This document shows, piece after piece, positions 1 to 11,070 of a stretch of 64,000 nucleotides of DNA. Source of the DNA: Toxotes chatareus (lineage: Eukaryota > Chordata > Actinopteri > Toxotidae). The notes under the pieces were generated by a model. That model had not been told where the DNA came from and ran no database searches. It saw only the letters and a program-made list of their open reading frames with translations. The stretch's first letter is position 1, and each line of letters opens with the position of its first letter. A program made the translations under genes and the position numbers. The stretch is taken from the NCBI GenBank assembly GCA_016801885.1, contig CM028888.1, positions 13,005,170-13,069,169 of the forward strand, given 5' to 3'.

Positions 1-481
1 AGCAACATAGAAGCTGTATTTACATTAGAAAACAAGACATACAGAAATGAGAGCAAGGAGGGAGCAGAATACATCAAGAAGCAGATTTTGAGTCTGACTC
101 TGAAAACTGTGATGGGTTTTCACTCCCTGATATTAAAAAACCAAAGTGTAGCTGGCAAAAAGATTTTTGAAAAGGAACATTAAGTTAGGAAGTGCTTATC
201 ACTTTCATTTTAAATTGAAGATTCATAATTTAATTCACTACTTTCCAGTTAAATAAATCTGAATGGGCTAAATTTTACACAACCACACCAGGTTTCTGGA
301 AAAACTGCTACGTGCAAAAGAACCAAGGCATGTACTTTCTTTTTTAAGCAACTGTAGTTATTGTATTTGAAGATGGGTATGGGAGAGTCTGAGACAAAAC
401 TAATATGAGAACTCTTGCTAAGTGACATGTCCTGAAAGGTCAAGTAGTATTATCTGCTCGCATCTGCCGCAGCAGCATTAC
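1..481 (-). other. nrxn2 intron, continues off the left edge
   Basis: Intronic sequence downstream of the LNS4 exon, at neurexin splice site 3. I see no further exon, and no SS3 cassette, in these 481 bases. The 64-residue open frame at 249-443 on the minus strand has no recognisable content. Confidence 0.7.
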
Positions 482-685
482 CCAGGTTCACAGTGAGTTT
501 CACTCTGCCTCCGTCCAGCTCTAAACGCAGGGTGTCTGCTGACTGCTGAGAGGTGGTGGCCATCAGCAACCCAAAGGCCCTCTGGGACATGAAGCGCAGG
601 GACACATCCTCAGCCTCTGTGTGGAGCGTCCTTGGCAGCACCACCTTTAGATACATGCTGCCGTCATAGCTCACAGTGGTGGCTT
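482..685 (-). CDS. nrxn2: nrxn2 alpha exon: start of LNS4, ends at splice site SS3
   Basis: This exon encodes the first strands of the fourth laminin-neurexin-sex-hormone-globulin (LNS) domain of neurexin 2, part of the extracellular arm of this presynaptic adhesion receptor. The reading contains the neurexin signatures VSYDGSMYLK, HTEAEDVSLRFMSQRA and SADTLRLELDGGRVKLTVNL. The acceptor is a CCACAG just above 685 and the donor is GTAATG below 482. It enters in phase 1, completing a Glu codon with the previous exon, and leaves in phase 1 right after VNL. In vertebrate neurexins that is alternative splice site 3, where a short insert can be added. The next exon lies beyond the left edge. Identity as a neurexin is certain; the paralogue call rests mainly on the first coding exon. 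Confidence 0.93.
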
Positions 686-1559
686 CTGTGGATTTCAGGA
701 ACATGAAGCATTAGTGGACAATGAACCCTAGCGGGAATCAAAACTCTAAAATAAAAAAATAAAAAAAACAAATTTATGGAAAGAAACCTGAATTCTGTTT
801 AAGCTTATCTCAGGTACACCATGATATAATTTTAGATTGCAGTTTTCATCAGTCGCACCAGATGGCAGAAACAGCCTGGAGCATACGAAGACAGCAGCGA
901 GCTTGCAGCAGCAATCAAATGTCTGAAGGATTTATACCCATCACAGTGCAATACAAAAGGGATTTTCTTATATCCCTCATACTATTAGCTGCCAATGGAT
1001 CTGCGTAATTTGGCCTCTCTGTGAGAAAATCATCTGCATGGTAAATGCTGAGTGATTCAGGCCGAATTACGCTGCCGAAGCAGCACAGCATTTCTAATGA
1101 AACACACATAACACTGGCAACCTCATGATACTGACACTTCGTTACTGAATCACTGTAACGTAGGAAAATACTGTAATTTCCTTTTGAATGGCTTAAATGA
1201 GAAACAACTGAATTTTCTATAGTCCATTCATTGTCACCTGGACTCCTTTGTGGATGTAGAGTGGTTATTTTGAGCTGAGGGCATGGCTCTCATTTGACTT
1301 GCTGTGACATTATACAGCATATAGATGATCAGACTGCATTTGCTAATGAAATGATTATATGGAGGCTTGAGCATTAAGGTATGTTAATGAATTTTCTTTG
1401 TGTCAAATTTTTTTTTTCATCTATGCAGGCACTTTAAGGCCACTATGCAGCTGAGCTGATAAATAAAATACTGGCCGAAGTGTGTTAAAAGCTTTGCAGC
1501 AGCAAATTTAAGATCACGTATCCTCCGCATCCACTACCACCCTGCTCAGAAACCCTTAC
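686..1559 (-). other. nrxn2 intron
   Basis: Short intron between the EGF2 exon and the LNS4 exon, with GTAAGG donor at its 5' end (1559) and CCACAG acceptor at its 3' end (686). AT-rich; no repeat or extra exon recognised. Confidence 0.75.
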
Positions 1560-1943
1560 CCTTTTCACAGCTGCGACCTAGGTAGCCAGTACCGTTGCAG
1601 TCACAAATGTGGCGGTTCCAGCCTTCCCTGCAGAGTCCACCGTTGGCGCATGTGTCTCTAGTACACCTGATATGAGTCTCTCTGGTGCAGAAGTTGCTGA
1701 CACCTGTGGCGCTCTGAACCTCCGCCAGCCTCCACAAGTTACGGCTCTGTCCGTCAATGAAGAGGTCCCTCACACAGCCCACGTAGCCAAGGCTGAGGGA
1801 GGCTGTCCACACCTCAGGGGGGAACATGACGGCTTGGTGATCCTCAGGTAAACCTCCAAGATACATGTCGCCGTCTAGGTCAAGGATCTCACTGCCTTCA
1901 TTAGCAGAAAAGGGGATGCTCTGGCTGTTCACAGAGATGAAGC
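1560..1943 (-). CDS. nrxn2: nrxn2 alpha exon: end of LNS3 and EGF-like domain 2
   Basis: The exon completes LNS3 and encodes the second EGF-like module of alpha-neurexin. After phase-1 entry it reads GFISVNSQS, then the conserved block SEILDLDGDMYLGGLPE, then EVWTASLSLGYVGCVRDLFIDGQS. The EGF module follows with six cysteines (near IRC, DTC, GLC, HIC, DC and RSC) and a CNGTGYLGR stretch holding an N-glycosylation sequon. In the family, EGF modules act as hinges between groups of LNS domains. Acceptor is CTACAG above 1943; donor is G|GTAAGG below 1560. Entry and exit are both phase 1, matching the neighbours. The antisense open frame at 1609-1851 is a shadow. Confidence 0.94.
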
Positions 1944-2649
1944 CTGTAGGGCAGACATTAACAGTGAGTCAACTTGGACTTATACAATGTTTTTGTTGCA
2001 GTAAATGAAAACAGGTGTGTGTGGGTTGTGCTAAGTGAAAAGTGAGAACAAACTGTGAGATTGAGGAAGTGGGCACCAGTCTCTGCTTGTTGTCAAAACT
2101 GTGGATAGAAACTGTGTTGCCAGTTCTTAGGAATTGATTTTGTGAGCAAAAGCAGAAGCTAAAACTAAAACTTGCGGTGGAAAGGTGAAGAATTACAAAT
2201 GACAAATTGACAAAATCATATTACCCTGCTTGAGAAGAAGGGGAAATGTGTTTAGTAAAATGTGAAGGAAGAAGTCGAAGGCACTGTGTGTATTTTTTGG
2301 TTTCTACTAATAAGGCAGACATTTAGATTGCACTAATAAGGCAGACATTTCCTAATTTGAGGCGGATGACTGTATAATTGGCCACTTGTGAAATAGGTTA
2401 ACACAGATTTCAAAATGTCATACATATATTATTGCAGCTAAAATATTGTTGTAATTAAAACCTAATATGCATGTGTGTTTCACTGCATAAAAAACAAGAA
2501 TGTGCTGATGTGACTGTATCCATGCTGGCATATGGCGATTTCACAGCTTGGAACCCTTTTCTACTCCACAGCTAAAACTGGAGAGACACAGTAACAGGAG
2601 TAGACAGAAGGCATCCTCCTGCCTTCACAAATACACCAAATTATCTTAC
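1944..2649 (-). other. nrxn2 intron with a short tandem duplication
   Basis: Intron between the two LNS3 exons. It holds an imperfect direct duplication at about 2306-2355, in which the string CTAATAAGGCAGACATTT occurs twice about 26 bases apart. Otherwise AT-rich, with no extra exon seen. Confidence 0.75.
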
Positions 2650-3079
2650 CGTTGCGTCCTTTCCTCTGGAAATCCACATGGCACCAATCGCCATCATTGA
2701 GCCTCGTGTTACTAGCTTTCATCTTGATGCTGCCAGAGCCCATATCCATGACCAGGTAGAGAAATCCATCCAGCAGCTCTATGGCGAAGAAGTCAGCCCT
2801 GGGCTTCCTGTCGGGCTGCGTTCCCTGGAGACTGCCATGACTGAACAGCAACAAGCCGTTGGGCTCTGTGGTGCGGAAGTCAAAAGATATGGCGCCTGTC
2901 TTCTTTGTGTTCCACCTGGGCAATGTCAAGTAGGCAGATGGCGTGTCGAAGGTGACCGGCTCTACCGCTTCCACATTCTCGCAGCCGAATATCAGGTCAC
3001 CGTGGATACTGATCTTAGGGTCCCGCTGTTCAGCCAGCCGTGACAGTTCCAGTCTAAACTCATTGTTCTTGTAGACCAC
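2650..3079 (-). CDS. nrxn2: nrxn2 alpha exon: end of LNS2 and most of LNS3
   Basis: The 430-base exon begins in phase 0 at a GTG valine codon after a CATTAG acceptor and reads VVYKNNEFRLELSRLAEQ, the conserved end of LNS2. LNS3 follows: VTFDTPSAYLTLPRWNTKK, then ISFDFRTTEPNGLLLFSHG, a variable loop rich in charged residues, then RADFFAIELLDGFLYLVMD and LNDGDWCHVDFQR. The donor GTAAGA follows the first base of a Gly codon, so exit is phase 1. The loop after FSHG differs between neurexin paralogues; its closing RADFFAIELLDG is closest to the RADYFAMELLDG I recall from NRXN2. A 121-residue plus-strand frame here is antisense noise. Confidence 0.95.
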
Positions 3080-6000
3080 CTAATGAATGAAAGAGATGTC
3101 ATGGTGAGATGACAGCTGGAGGGAGCAATAGATCGGTGCAAAGGTTGAATATTACTCATTAATACATACTAGAATCGATATGACACAGCAACATTCACAA
3201 GGACATGCAGCAGAAACCGCATCCTCCCTGAACAGAGCTCAGATAGAAAATGTCCTGATAGTTTAATCTCCAAAGTTGTGTCAAATAAACCTGCACTTTT
3301 AATTATACAGATGTAGAAGCACTTGATGCATTCATTAAAAAAAGATAGCCACATTTTGTCTCACTGAGATTGTTCCTGTCTCATACTGTGCATCCATACA
3401 GAGACAGAGGAAGCACACAGAGCTGAACACATTCTATTACTCAAAGTTTACGATATTCAAAGTCAAAAGCTGTGAGACCAGACATTGTTCTTCACCACAC
3501 TAACAATCTGCCTGATTCTCTGGCAATTTCTTCCTTAACTACAAAACTGTCATGAGAAGCAAACAAGAAGGAAGCAAGAGCTGAAAGGCTAATTAAATTT
3601 GGAGATGCATTTAGATTTAGATGCAAATGTAAACATTTACATTTTGGAAATTTAGCTGACTCACTTCAGTCCAATCAGTCTGACAGTAGAATAATCTTAA
3701 AATTCAGAGTGGCGGCATCACAGACATAGCACCCACACAATGACAAACAGTTATCTGTGTTTATACTAAGTAAACTGAAAAAGATCAAGTCCAAAGAGAG
3801 GAAGTGGGTGGGAGAGAGGTGGACTCGATCCTTTGCAAGCATAACACACAATTTATTATTTAAAGAGGTAAATTTAGTAACTGTAAGAGGGTATACAGTT
3901 TCATCATTCAAGTGTTCATTTTCATGTCTAAGCTCATGATGCAGAAGCAACTAATTAATTATATTTTTAAAAAATGACTTTGCACTCCAGCTGCAGCTAA
4001 ATGTACAGACCTCCCTCTGCCTTTGTCTGTGTCTGTGTCTGTTGTCTATTGATTTGATATTTTAGATCAATAAAAGGAAACACAATGAAATACAAAACCC
4101 TTTTAAAGATAGTATACACTAGATACAAGATATACAATACCCTGTTTAACTAAAAGCATACTTCAATAAAATGCCTGTGTGGGCTTTTCTCTGCTGTTGT
4201 TGTATTATTTTCTTTTTTCATTCTGGGTTCATCAATATGCACAGCAGGAGACAACAATCCTTGTCTCTTTTTCTATCAGTGGTAAGTCACCCCGAGCCCA
4301 CTGTTATCTGCCACATCATTCTGTGACCAGTCACTGCCTGAGGTGACACACCACACTGCACAGAGGACTAACAGCGGAGCTGAGAGGCAATTTGAGCCAA
4401 TATCACACTTCACACTGCCTCAGTGTGACTAATTAAGCAGTGAAATCAGATGGTGAAACTGACCATCGAGAAATGAGTGTAACAGGCAATTTTTAAATGG
4501 GAAGACGGTCACTTTAGCAAAGAGGGACCGGTGCATTCAATTATGTACAGGCATTGTTTACACCTAGGAACACTGTGTTTAACGAAAAAAATGCATAGAT
4601 TGCTACAAAAATGCAAGCTGTGACCTCTGCAAGACTATTACATAAGCCAAAGGACAATACAGGAAGTGGAATCCTATTTCACTAATTCAGTTGCTTGTTT
4701 TATGTGACAAGGATTACAGAGTATCCCAAAACACAAGAATAAAGCTCTTCCAATGTCGACTGACAAAGTCCTCGTGCATTTTATGGTCAAGTAGTGAAGA
4801 ATAACAGCAGTCAGAGAATGAGGACCTTTACTGCTGCTAACAGCTGTGTGAACACATTCTTCATAACCAAATTGGGTACGATCTTTGAACCATTAAAGTA
4901 GACGAACCTAATGATGTGGTGTGGGGTGTCCTGCGGGCGCACACACTGCAGACCAATAAGCCGGTGACTTCAAAGACAATTTCATCTCTCCCTGCTAGTT
5001 GTTGTAGTCGTGACATTCGTCTGAAAGTGGCCATTATTTTTCCTGTACCTGATGAACCTGATGGCCTCCACCCAGCTGCACTCACATCTATTATCATGTA
5101 ACGTCTAGAGAGATTAGTCATGGCCCAAACTCTCTACATTCAATAAAATAAGACAGATATCCCCCTAAATAGATCCTCTGCTTATACAATAAATATTTTA
5201 GGCACTTCTCACTTTTCTTTCCCAGGATGAATGTGCGTGTGTGAGAGTTTTGCTCCTCTACTTCATCACCAAACTCAGGGCTCTGGCCTGGACTGACCCA
5301 TCTTTGAACCTGGCTCCTGGATTTTCTGGCGAGCTGATCCCATCTGATCAACACTGCCTCTGCCGTTGCTCACCCTCATTACCAGGACTTTTTAAGGTTT
5401 GCCATCCCATCATCGTGACTCTGTATCCCATCCTACTCTCCCTGCATGCCCACAGCACATCTGTGTGACTACTTCCGGCCACACTTCAGGTTGTGCTACA
5501 GCACAGACGTGTTTTTCTCATCTCTCCGCTTAGTATATACTTTGCACATTTCTAAAACATTTGCATTTCTTTGTTTCCTAAAGATTCTTCCAAATAACAT
5601 CTTAAGTTGAATTGCAGAATGAAACAAAGGTTTACTGTCAGGGCATAGGAAATAACCACTAAATGCTAACCAACAGACAGTTTTTTGGTTTTTTTTTTAC
5701 ATGGGATTACATCAAATGTGGAGCATCCCATCATGGACTTGGCTGACACGCTCCCCTGGATGTGTCCTAATGTCACTGGATTAGCTGCGAAGGCTCCCAA
5801 ACCAGCCTTCCCTAATGACGCTTCTTGCTGGCACAGCACCAACACTAGGCCAAAAGCATCAGCTCCAGCTGGGACAGAGGCAAACCCAGCAAGAAAGCAA
5901 ATAAGAGAGCACGAATGCTCACTCCAACACTTGAACTCTCATTGCAAAACAGGAACGATCCACTCACTCTGAAGAAACTGTGTGACCACACTAACTACGA

Positions 6001-6179
6001 CCACTAACTACCCAGGGAAGTTAATCACACCACCAAGTATTAAGGCTAAACAAAGCCCAAGAAACAGTCCCAAAACTTCTAGGCCAGAAGAGGACAGAAG
6101 AAACATTGCTAACTCCACACCTGATAAGTCAGACACTATTTTGATCTGGGGACTCTAAGCATGTAAAAATGACAGACAC

Positions 6180-6560
6180 TGTAAATCTAACTATGGCTGA
6201 CACATCTGTTGGGGAGCTAACAGGGCTGTTGCCAGTTATCCTCTTGACACATCCAAGTAAGATGAGGATTATTATCCACGCACAACATTCTACAAAGGAA
6301 AACTGGCTCTGAGATCCTGAAAAAAGACCTTTCGTTGTTACTGGAGAAACTGAGCGATTATCAGTTGCAGTATGAATTCATCTCAGGCTCCATTCCAACT
6401 CTGGGGAAAGGACTCAAATCTTTTAGCAGACTTCTTGGCCTGAATACATGGCTGACATCGGCATACCTCACCCATGGGATGAAGCTTATTGACAATTTCA
6501 GTATCATTTGGAACTGTAAAGAATGCTTTAAACCTGATGGGGTTCATTCAAACATCATCA
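6180..6560 (+). pseudogene. LINE ORF1 esterase (SGNH-like) domain, degenerate
   Basis: The reading goes from ELTGLLPVILSTHPSKMRIII into LLEKLSDYQLQYEFISGSIP, then FSRLLGLNTWL, LIDNFSIIWN and KPDGVHSN. This is the wording of the esterase domain carried by ORF1 of CR1-like LINEs. The C-terminal D-x-x-H pair, part of the catalytic triad in SGNH hydrolases, is present in DGVH. The oxyanion-hole GTND block is replaced by sequence reading AQHS, and a frame change lies near 6.31 kb. The copy is therefore inactive. It belongs to the LINE at 5.69-9.17 kb. Confidence 0.7.
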
Positions 6561-7879
6561 TGCTCTTGGGATGCCACACCCAAACAAGAATGCGGATAAA
6601 GCTCGAAGGACAGCAAGCAGAGGTAGACAGGCTGTATCGTTCCCCCTTTACCTGACCCTCTGCTCCACATCATACAAAGGTATTCAGAGGATGTCTCTGT
6701 CCCACTTAAGAAGAGCCTCAAGAACCGCCCACCCTCCACCACACAAGGAGTTAGTCAAAGCACACTGAAGCTCAGTCATACTGATGAACTATTGACACAG
6801 TGACAGATATCATCACTCAGGTGTCTACAAGAGATGAGACAGACCCCATGCTACTTCCTTAAACACACCTGTGATCTTAAACAACCGAAGACATAATCAA
6901 ACACACCGCAGCAGGGTGAACAAAGTGTACTAAATTACCATGGCTACTTGATCTAATCAGACTCCAGTTGTGTGCCAGACAATGCCTTCTGTACACTAAA
7001 CTTCTTTAATTAAATATTAGGTGTCTGGCTCGCCAGTCACTATTAATTCATTATTTTATTGTCAAGAAAAATGCAATTTTATGATTTTAACTGACGCTTG
7101 GTTAAATGAAAACAATAGTACAGCAAATATCAAATAAGCTCCCCCAAACTTCCATTTTAACAGTGAGGCTAGAGTACTTGGGAAAGGATGTGTAGTTGCC
7201 GCTTTATTTAACAGTATTTACCAGTGTATGCATTTATCATATGGAAAGTGTGGTTCTTACGAATATGTTGCGTTTCAGTTCTAAAGTTATGAATGTCATT
7301 CATGCCATTGCCCCCATGAAGATAAAAGTTGTCCCTGGTAAGAAAAAAGCACCACAGAGGAATGCCACACTGGTAAAAGCTCAAACAAGAGAGTGCAGAC
7401 AGGAGGAACGCAGGAGGCAAAAAACCAAACACCAGGTTCATTATGACATCTTTAAAGAGAGACTTCTCATCTATACCTTGAACCTAAAAAGGACAAGGGA
7501 GTTTTTTCTTTGAGATTATTCATTAGAATAACAATAATGCACACACCTTATTCACTTTTGTTGACAGACTGCCAAATCCCTCAGCAACAGTCCCTCCTGA
7601 AGTGTTATCCACCAAGTCAAAATTCTGAGGATAAGACAAGCAGTCTGTAACGCCATCTCAGGCAAAATGGCTATATCACCTGTGGCTCTACATAAGACTA
7701 GTCGGTTGGTGCATTTTCACGCCACAGATTATGCAGCTTTGAGAAATTGAAATTGTTCAACACCTTAGGGATACCACCTGCAGCTTTGATACTTTGACTA
7801 GGAGCTTCTTTAAAGATGTTTTTAACTGCATAGCATCAGATATTCTACAGATAGTCAGTAGTTCTCTTCAGTCAGACCT

Positions 7880-8918
7880 TTCTCCAGGGGCCCTGAAGTC
7901 TCTTTTAAAAAAATCTAATCTGGATGCCTCAGAAATGAATAATGACAGGCCCATATCAAACCTAGCTTTTTAAGGAAAGATCATTGATCGATCAAGGTTG
8001 TTTTTCAGCAACTTAATGCATTCTTAATGCAAAATAGTTTCTTCAGTGCTATTCAGTCTGGATGTCCACCACACCACAGCACTGAGACTGTACTTGTTAA
8101 AGTTCTGAATGGTACTCAACTGAGCAGTGACGCTTATGGCATATTATAACATCTCTTACCATATTTATGCAGATGACACACAGCTCTACATAACTGTGTC
8201 ACCACATGACTGCAGCTCCTTAAACATTAGCTGAATAAGTGCATTGAACAAATCAATAAGTTGTTGTGCCAGAAATTTCTACAACTGAAACAGAAACAAA
8301 CCTGAAATAATTACTTTTGTCCTCAAAGAAGAAGAAAGATCAAAAGTCAGTGTTCACCCTGAATCCATGACACTTTAATCTACAAATCAAGCCATAAATC
8401 TTGGCATAGTTGTGGATTCAGACTTAAATTTCAACAGCCACATAAAGACAATTACAAAATCCGCCTACTACCACCATAAAAACCTAGCAAGAATCAAAGG
8501 ATTTTTGTCTATACAAGATACAGAAAAAAAAAATGTCCATGCATTTATTTTCAGCAGGCTAGACTATTGTAATGGTGTCTTCACAGGTCTTAGTAAAAAA
8601 TCAACCAGACAGCTACAGCTCATCCACAATGCTGCTGCCAGACTCCTCACTAACACCAAGAAAGTGGAGCACATTACACAGGTCCATAAATCACTGCACT
8701 GGCTTTTTGTGTGTCAAAGGATAGATTTTAAAATCCTATTACTTGCCTTGAAAACACTTGAGCAAATCTCAGATTTACTTGTAAGTTACGAAACCTCCAG
8801 ACCACTGAAGTCACCTTTGACAGGTTTACTCAGTATTCCAAGAATCAAAATCAAGAAAGGTGAAGCAGCTTTTGTTTTTTTGCTCTTCACCTGTGGAACA
8901 GGCTTCATGAATATCTGA
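7880..8918 (+). pseudogene. LINE reverse transcriptase, broken, internally deleted
   Basis: Pieces of ORF2 reverse transcriptase in order: SNLDASEMNNDRPISNLAFL (about 7.91-7.97 kb), a frame-disrupted middle, the catalytic YADDTQLY (8166-8190), then an open stretch at 8412-8918 with DSDLNFNSHIKTITKSAYYH, SRLDYCNGVF, LQLIHNAAARLLTNT and RIDFKILLLALKTLE. The spacing between the DRPISNL block and YADD is far too short for an intact palm domain, which implies an internal deletion near 8.10-8.15 kb. The open 168-residue tail is the longest undamaged piece. Confidence 0.75.
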
Positions 8919-9479
8919 GGCCTGGTTAAATTTCATTTAAATCAGGGCCCAAACATTATTGTTTGCTTTCCAATAAATTAAATATGGAGTTACAATTTAA
9001 TATTTGACTATTTGTTTAACTGTCTAATTGCTTACTTTTGCCTCTGTTTCTGTCTTTATTGTCTTTGAATGTAATGCAATCTATTTCTATGCCTCTGTGA
9101 AACACCTTGAATTGCCTTGTGTCTGAATAGTGCTGTATAAATAAACTTGCCTTCCCTTACGCACGGTAGTAGTAGGTCTAAACACCACCACCAACCATAC
9201 CACCCACAAAGCGGAGGTTGCAGCATTGGCAGCATTGCTGGGACAATAACCTGCCCATAAATAACATCTCATTTTCATTTCTATGTATTCACACTGCAGT
9301 AATTATACAGACTCTATTTAAAAATCATTCTGCAAATGTTTAGGCGCTGTCAAATGTTGATTTTATGTACTTTATTAAAAATACTGCCAATATCATATCA
9401 AATACACATTAATTTTAAATGTATCTGTGTTGGAGAGTTAATGTACAAAATTACATAGCTGCAGACTGTGAGGACTATT

Positions 9480-9700
9480 GATGTCTGAGGCTCTACTTAA
9501 GCATAGTGATGTTTTGAGCACAATGCTAACATGAAACATGCTAACTTGCTCACAATGGAAAAACTAACTTGCTCATGTTTAGCAGGTAATATTTGCCACG
9601 TACTTCATCTCAGCTTATCCTGTTAGCATATTATTTTTGCAGTTATTTGGCCATAAACCACAGCATTGGTAAAAGTGAAATTTTAACCTGATGATGAAAC
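9480..9700 (+). repeat. dispersed perch-like-fish repeat, copy 1 (plus, partial)
   Basis: Reads GTCTGAGGCTCTACTTAAGC, then stretches rich in GCTAAC/CATGCT, then TTTGGCCATAAACCACAGCA and TTTTAACCTGATGATG. The same order of phrases recurs at 38.2 kb and, reversed, at 53.75-54.18 kb. It sits about 330 bases beyond the LINE tail. I recall this family as very common in percomorph genomes but cannot name it; it codes for nothing visible. Confidence 0.65.
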
Positions 9701-10908
9701 ACAGATTACTTGTTGTGCATAAAAATACAGCTGTCTGAATTTTTCGGTTCTCCTCTATAAATCTATTCCGTGACTCCACAAACTGGATGCTTAACAGTTA
9801 AAACTTTGCAAGTGAAACTGCTTTTATGTTTGGGCCCCAATAAAATAAAATTTGAAACTGAAAAAGAAATCTTCTTATGTTAGCACACCGTTCCAACAAT
9901 ACTCAAATAAGTCATCAATTGACTTTTAACAAGACAGTATGACGTCAAGTTCTCTCTCTCACACATAATGACGATGCTGCTCTGCTGCAAACTGCCTATG
10001 CTGTTACTAGCTTAGTCTGGTTATTTCCACTCTATTTGCCTTGTGCATTTTGTGTATCCCATTTCTAAGTGATGTGTCTATTCTGTCCTTGGTGCTTTGT
10101 ACTCCCAGCTGAATCCCATGCAGCTGGATTTAATGGGGATCAAGAGCAGAGCCTAATAACAGTTTATAAGCATTTATGGAATAAATGGTCTTATATCCTT
10201 TGACGCAAGTGTCTCTGAGAGGAGAAAACTCATTTTTCTGAGTTGTGTATTGACCCCAAGAAAATTTGTATACACCCATATACCACCCTGACTATTACTA
10301 TTCCTTTCCACATCACTAAAACAGCAAACTACTGACTGTTCTAGCCATGTCTCCTCCTAATCCTTCCTTGGTAAGGGAAAGAATTTTTATTACTTTTAAT
10401 GCACATAGTACATCATTTGCTTTTTATGAGATTGCTCACTTCATTAAAAATTTGTGAGACCAGGGTGCAATTGGGCATTAACCCATAATTCAATGCTTTG
10501 CCTATACTAACTTTAATGCTAAGTACATGATCTTCACCAGCTTGCTCAAGATAATCAATGTGACAGGTACAGACCAGTTAAAATGCTTCAAAACTGTGTA
10601 AGTTGTGATGGAAACTGAGTTCAGGCTGTGTTTCAGGAATAAATATGAGACGATGCATCTGTTTCTTACATATAATTGGTGCTATGTTCTCAAAGGGATT
10701 CCCAATCTATAAATGCATATGCTCTGCACAGTGCAGCCTCTCAGCTGAAAGTTTCTCCTTCAAACACCCTACAACAGGAGAATCAATATAAACGTGAGAG
10801 GTGATTTTCTATACAGAGAAATTGCCCTGCATATAGGAAGGGTTAGTGCTACCTAAGGAGGGTAGGATAGTATTTCTTCTGCTGAGACCGAGGTCAAGCT
10901 GTACTCAC

Positions 10909-11070
10909 ATCTTTCAGACAGCCCATGAAGTTGTTGCTGCCCGGGGAGCCTGGCAGGTCAGCTGTGTTTAGGCTGCCCCCTATGTAGAAGAGATCATCAG
11001 AACCCAGCATGGTGTAGTCCTCCTGTGTGTAGCCGGTGGTGGTGAGAATCCCATCCACCAAGATCGTCAC
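10909..11070 (-). CDS. nrxn2: nrxn2 alpha exon: LNS2 second half
   Basis: This 162-base, 54-codon exon is phase 0 at both ends, the same length as the exon I recall for mammalian neurexins. It reads VTILVDGILTTTGYTQEDYT, then MLGSDDLFYIGGSLNTADLP, then GSNNFMGCLKD. Acceptor is CCTCAAG above 11070; donor is GTGAGT below 10909. The exon begins exactly at neurexin splice site SS2, where an optional insert after the RNLRQ of the previous exon can alter the calcium-binding rim of LNS2. One oddity is VTILVDG, where family members I recall have VTISVDG (TTG in place of a TCG-type codon). The call is near certain; that substitution could be real or a base error. Confidence 0.95.

Larger units (their letters stand above)
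5690..9165 (+). mobile_element. decayed CR1/L2-type LINE with esterase ORF1, EN, RT and 3' tail
   Basis: A non-LTR retrotransposon lies in sense on the plus strand, antisense to nrxn2. Its order is: possible ORF1 N-terminal part (5.69-5.97 kb, weak); esterase-like domain (about 6.18-6.56 kb); endonuclease fragment around 7.08-7.28 kb (LTDAWLNENN, then SYEYVAFQF); reverse transcriptase pieces at 7.88-8.92 kb with a YADD motif at 8166-8177 and SRLDYCNGVFTGLSKKS near 8.56 kb; and a 3' tail ending GTGCTGTATAAATAAACTTG near 9.15 kb. Stops, frameshifts and a deletion before YADD show it is dead. The left boundary is uncertain. Clade assignment to CR1/L2 is from recalled protein wording. Confidence 0.75.
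3080..10908 (-). other. nrxn2 intron containing a decayed LINE and a dispersed repeat
   Basis: This 7.8-kb intron lies between the two LNS2 exons. From 3.1 to 5.6 kb I see only AT-rich unique-looking sequence. About 5.7-9.16 kb is a LINE inserted antisense to nrxn2, and 9.48-9.70 kb is a copy of a dispersed fish repeat. From 9.7 to 10.9 kb nothing is recognised. Confidence 0.75.

Noticed and set aside
2678..3043. 121-residue plus-strand open frame
   Set aside because: It is antisense to a clear nrxn2 LNS3 exon.
5685..5972. 95-residue plus-strand frame
   Set aside because: Not counted as a gene; it is probably the N-terminal part of the LINE ORF1, but the wording is too weak to be sure.
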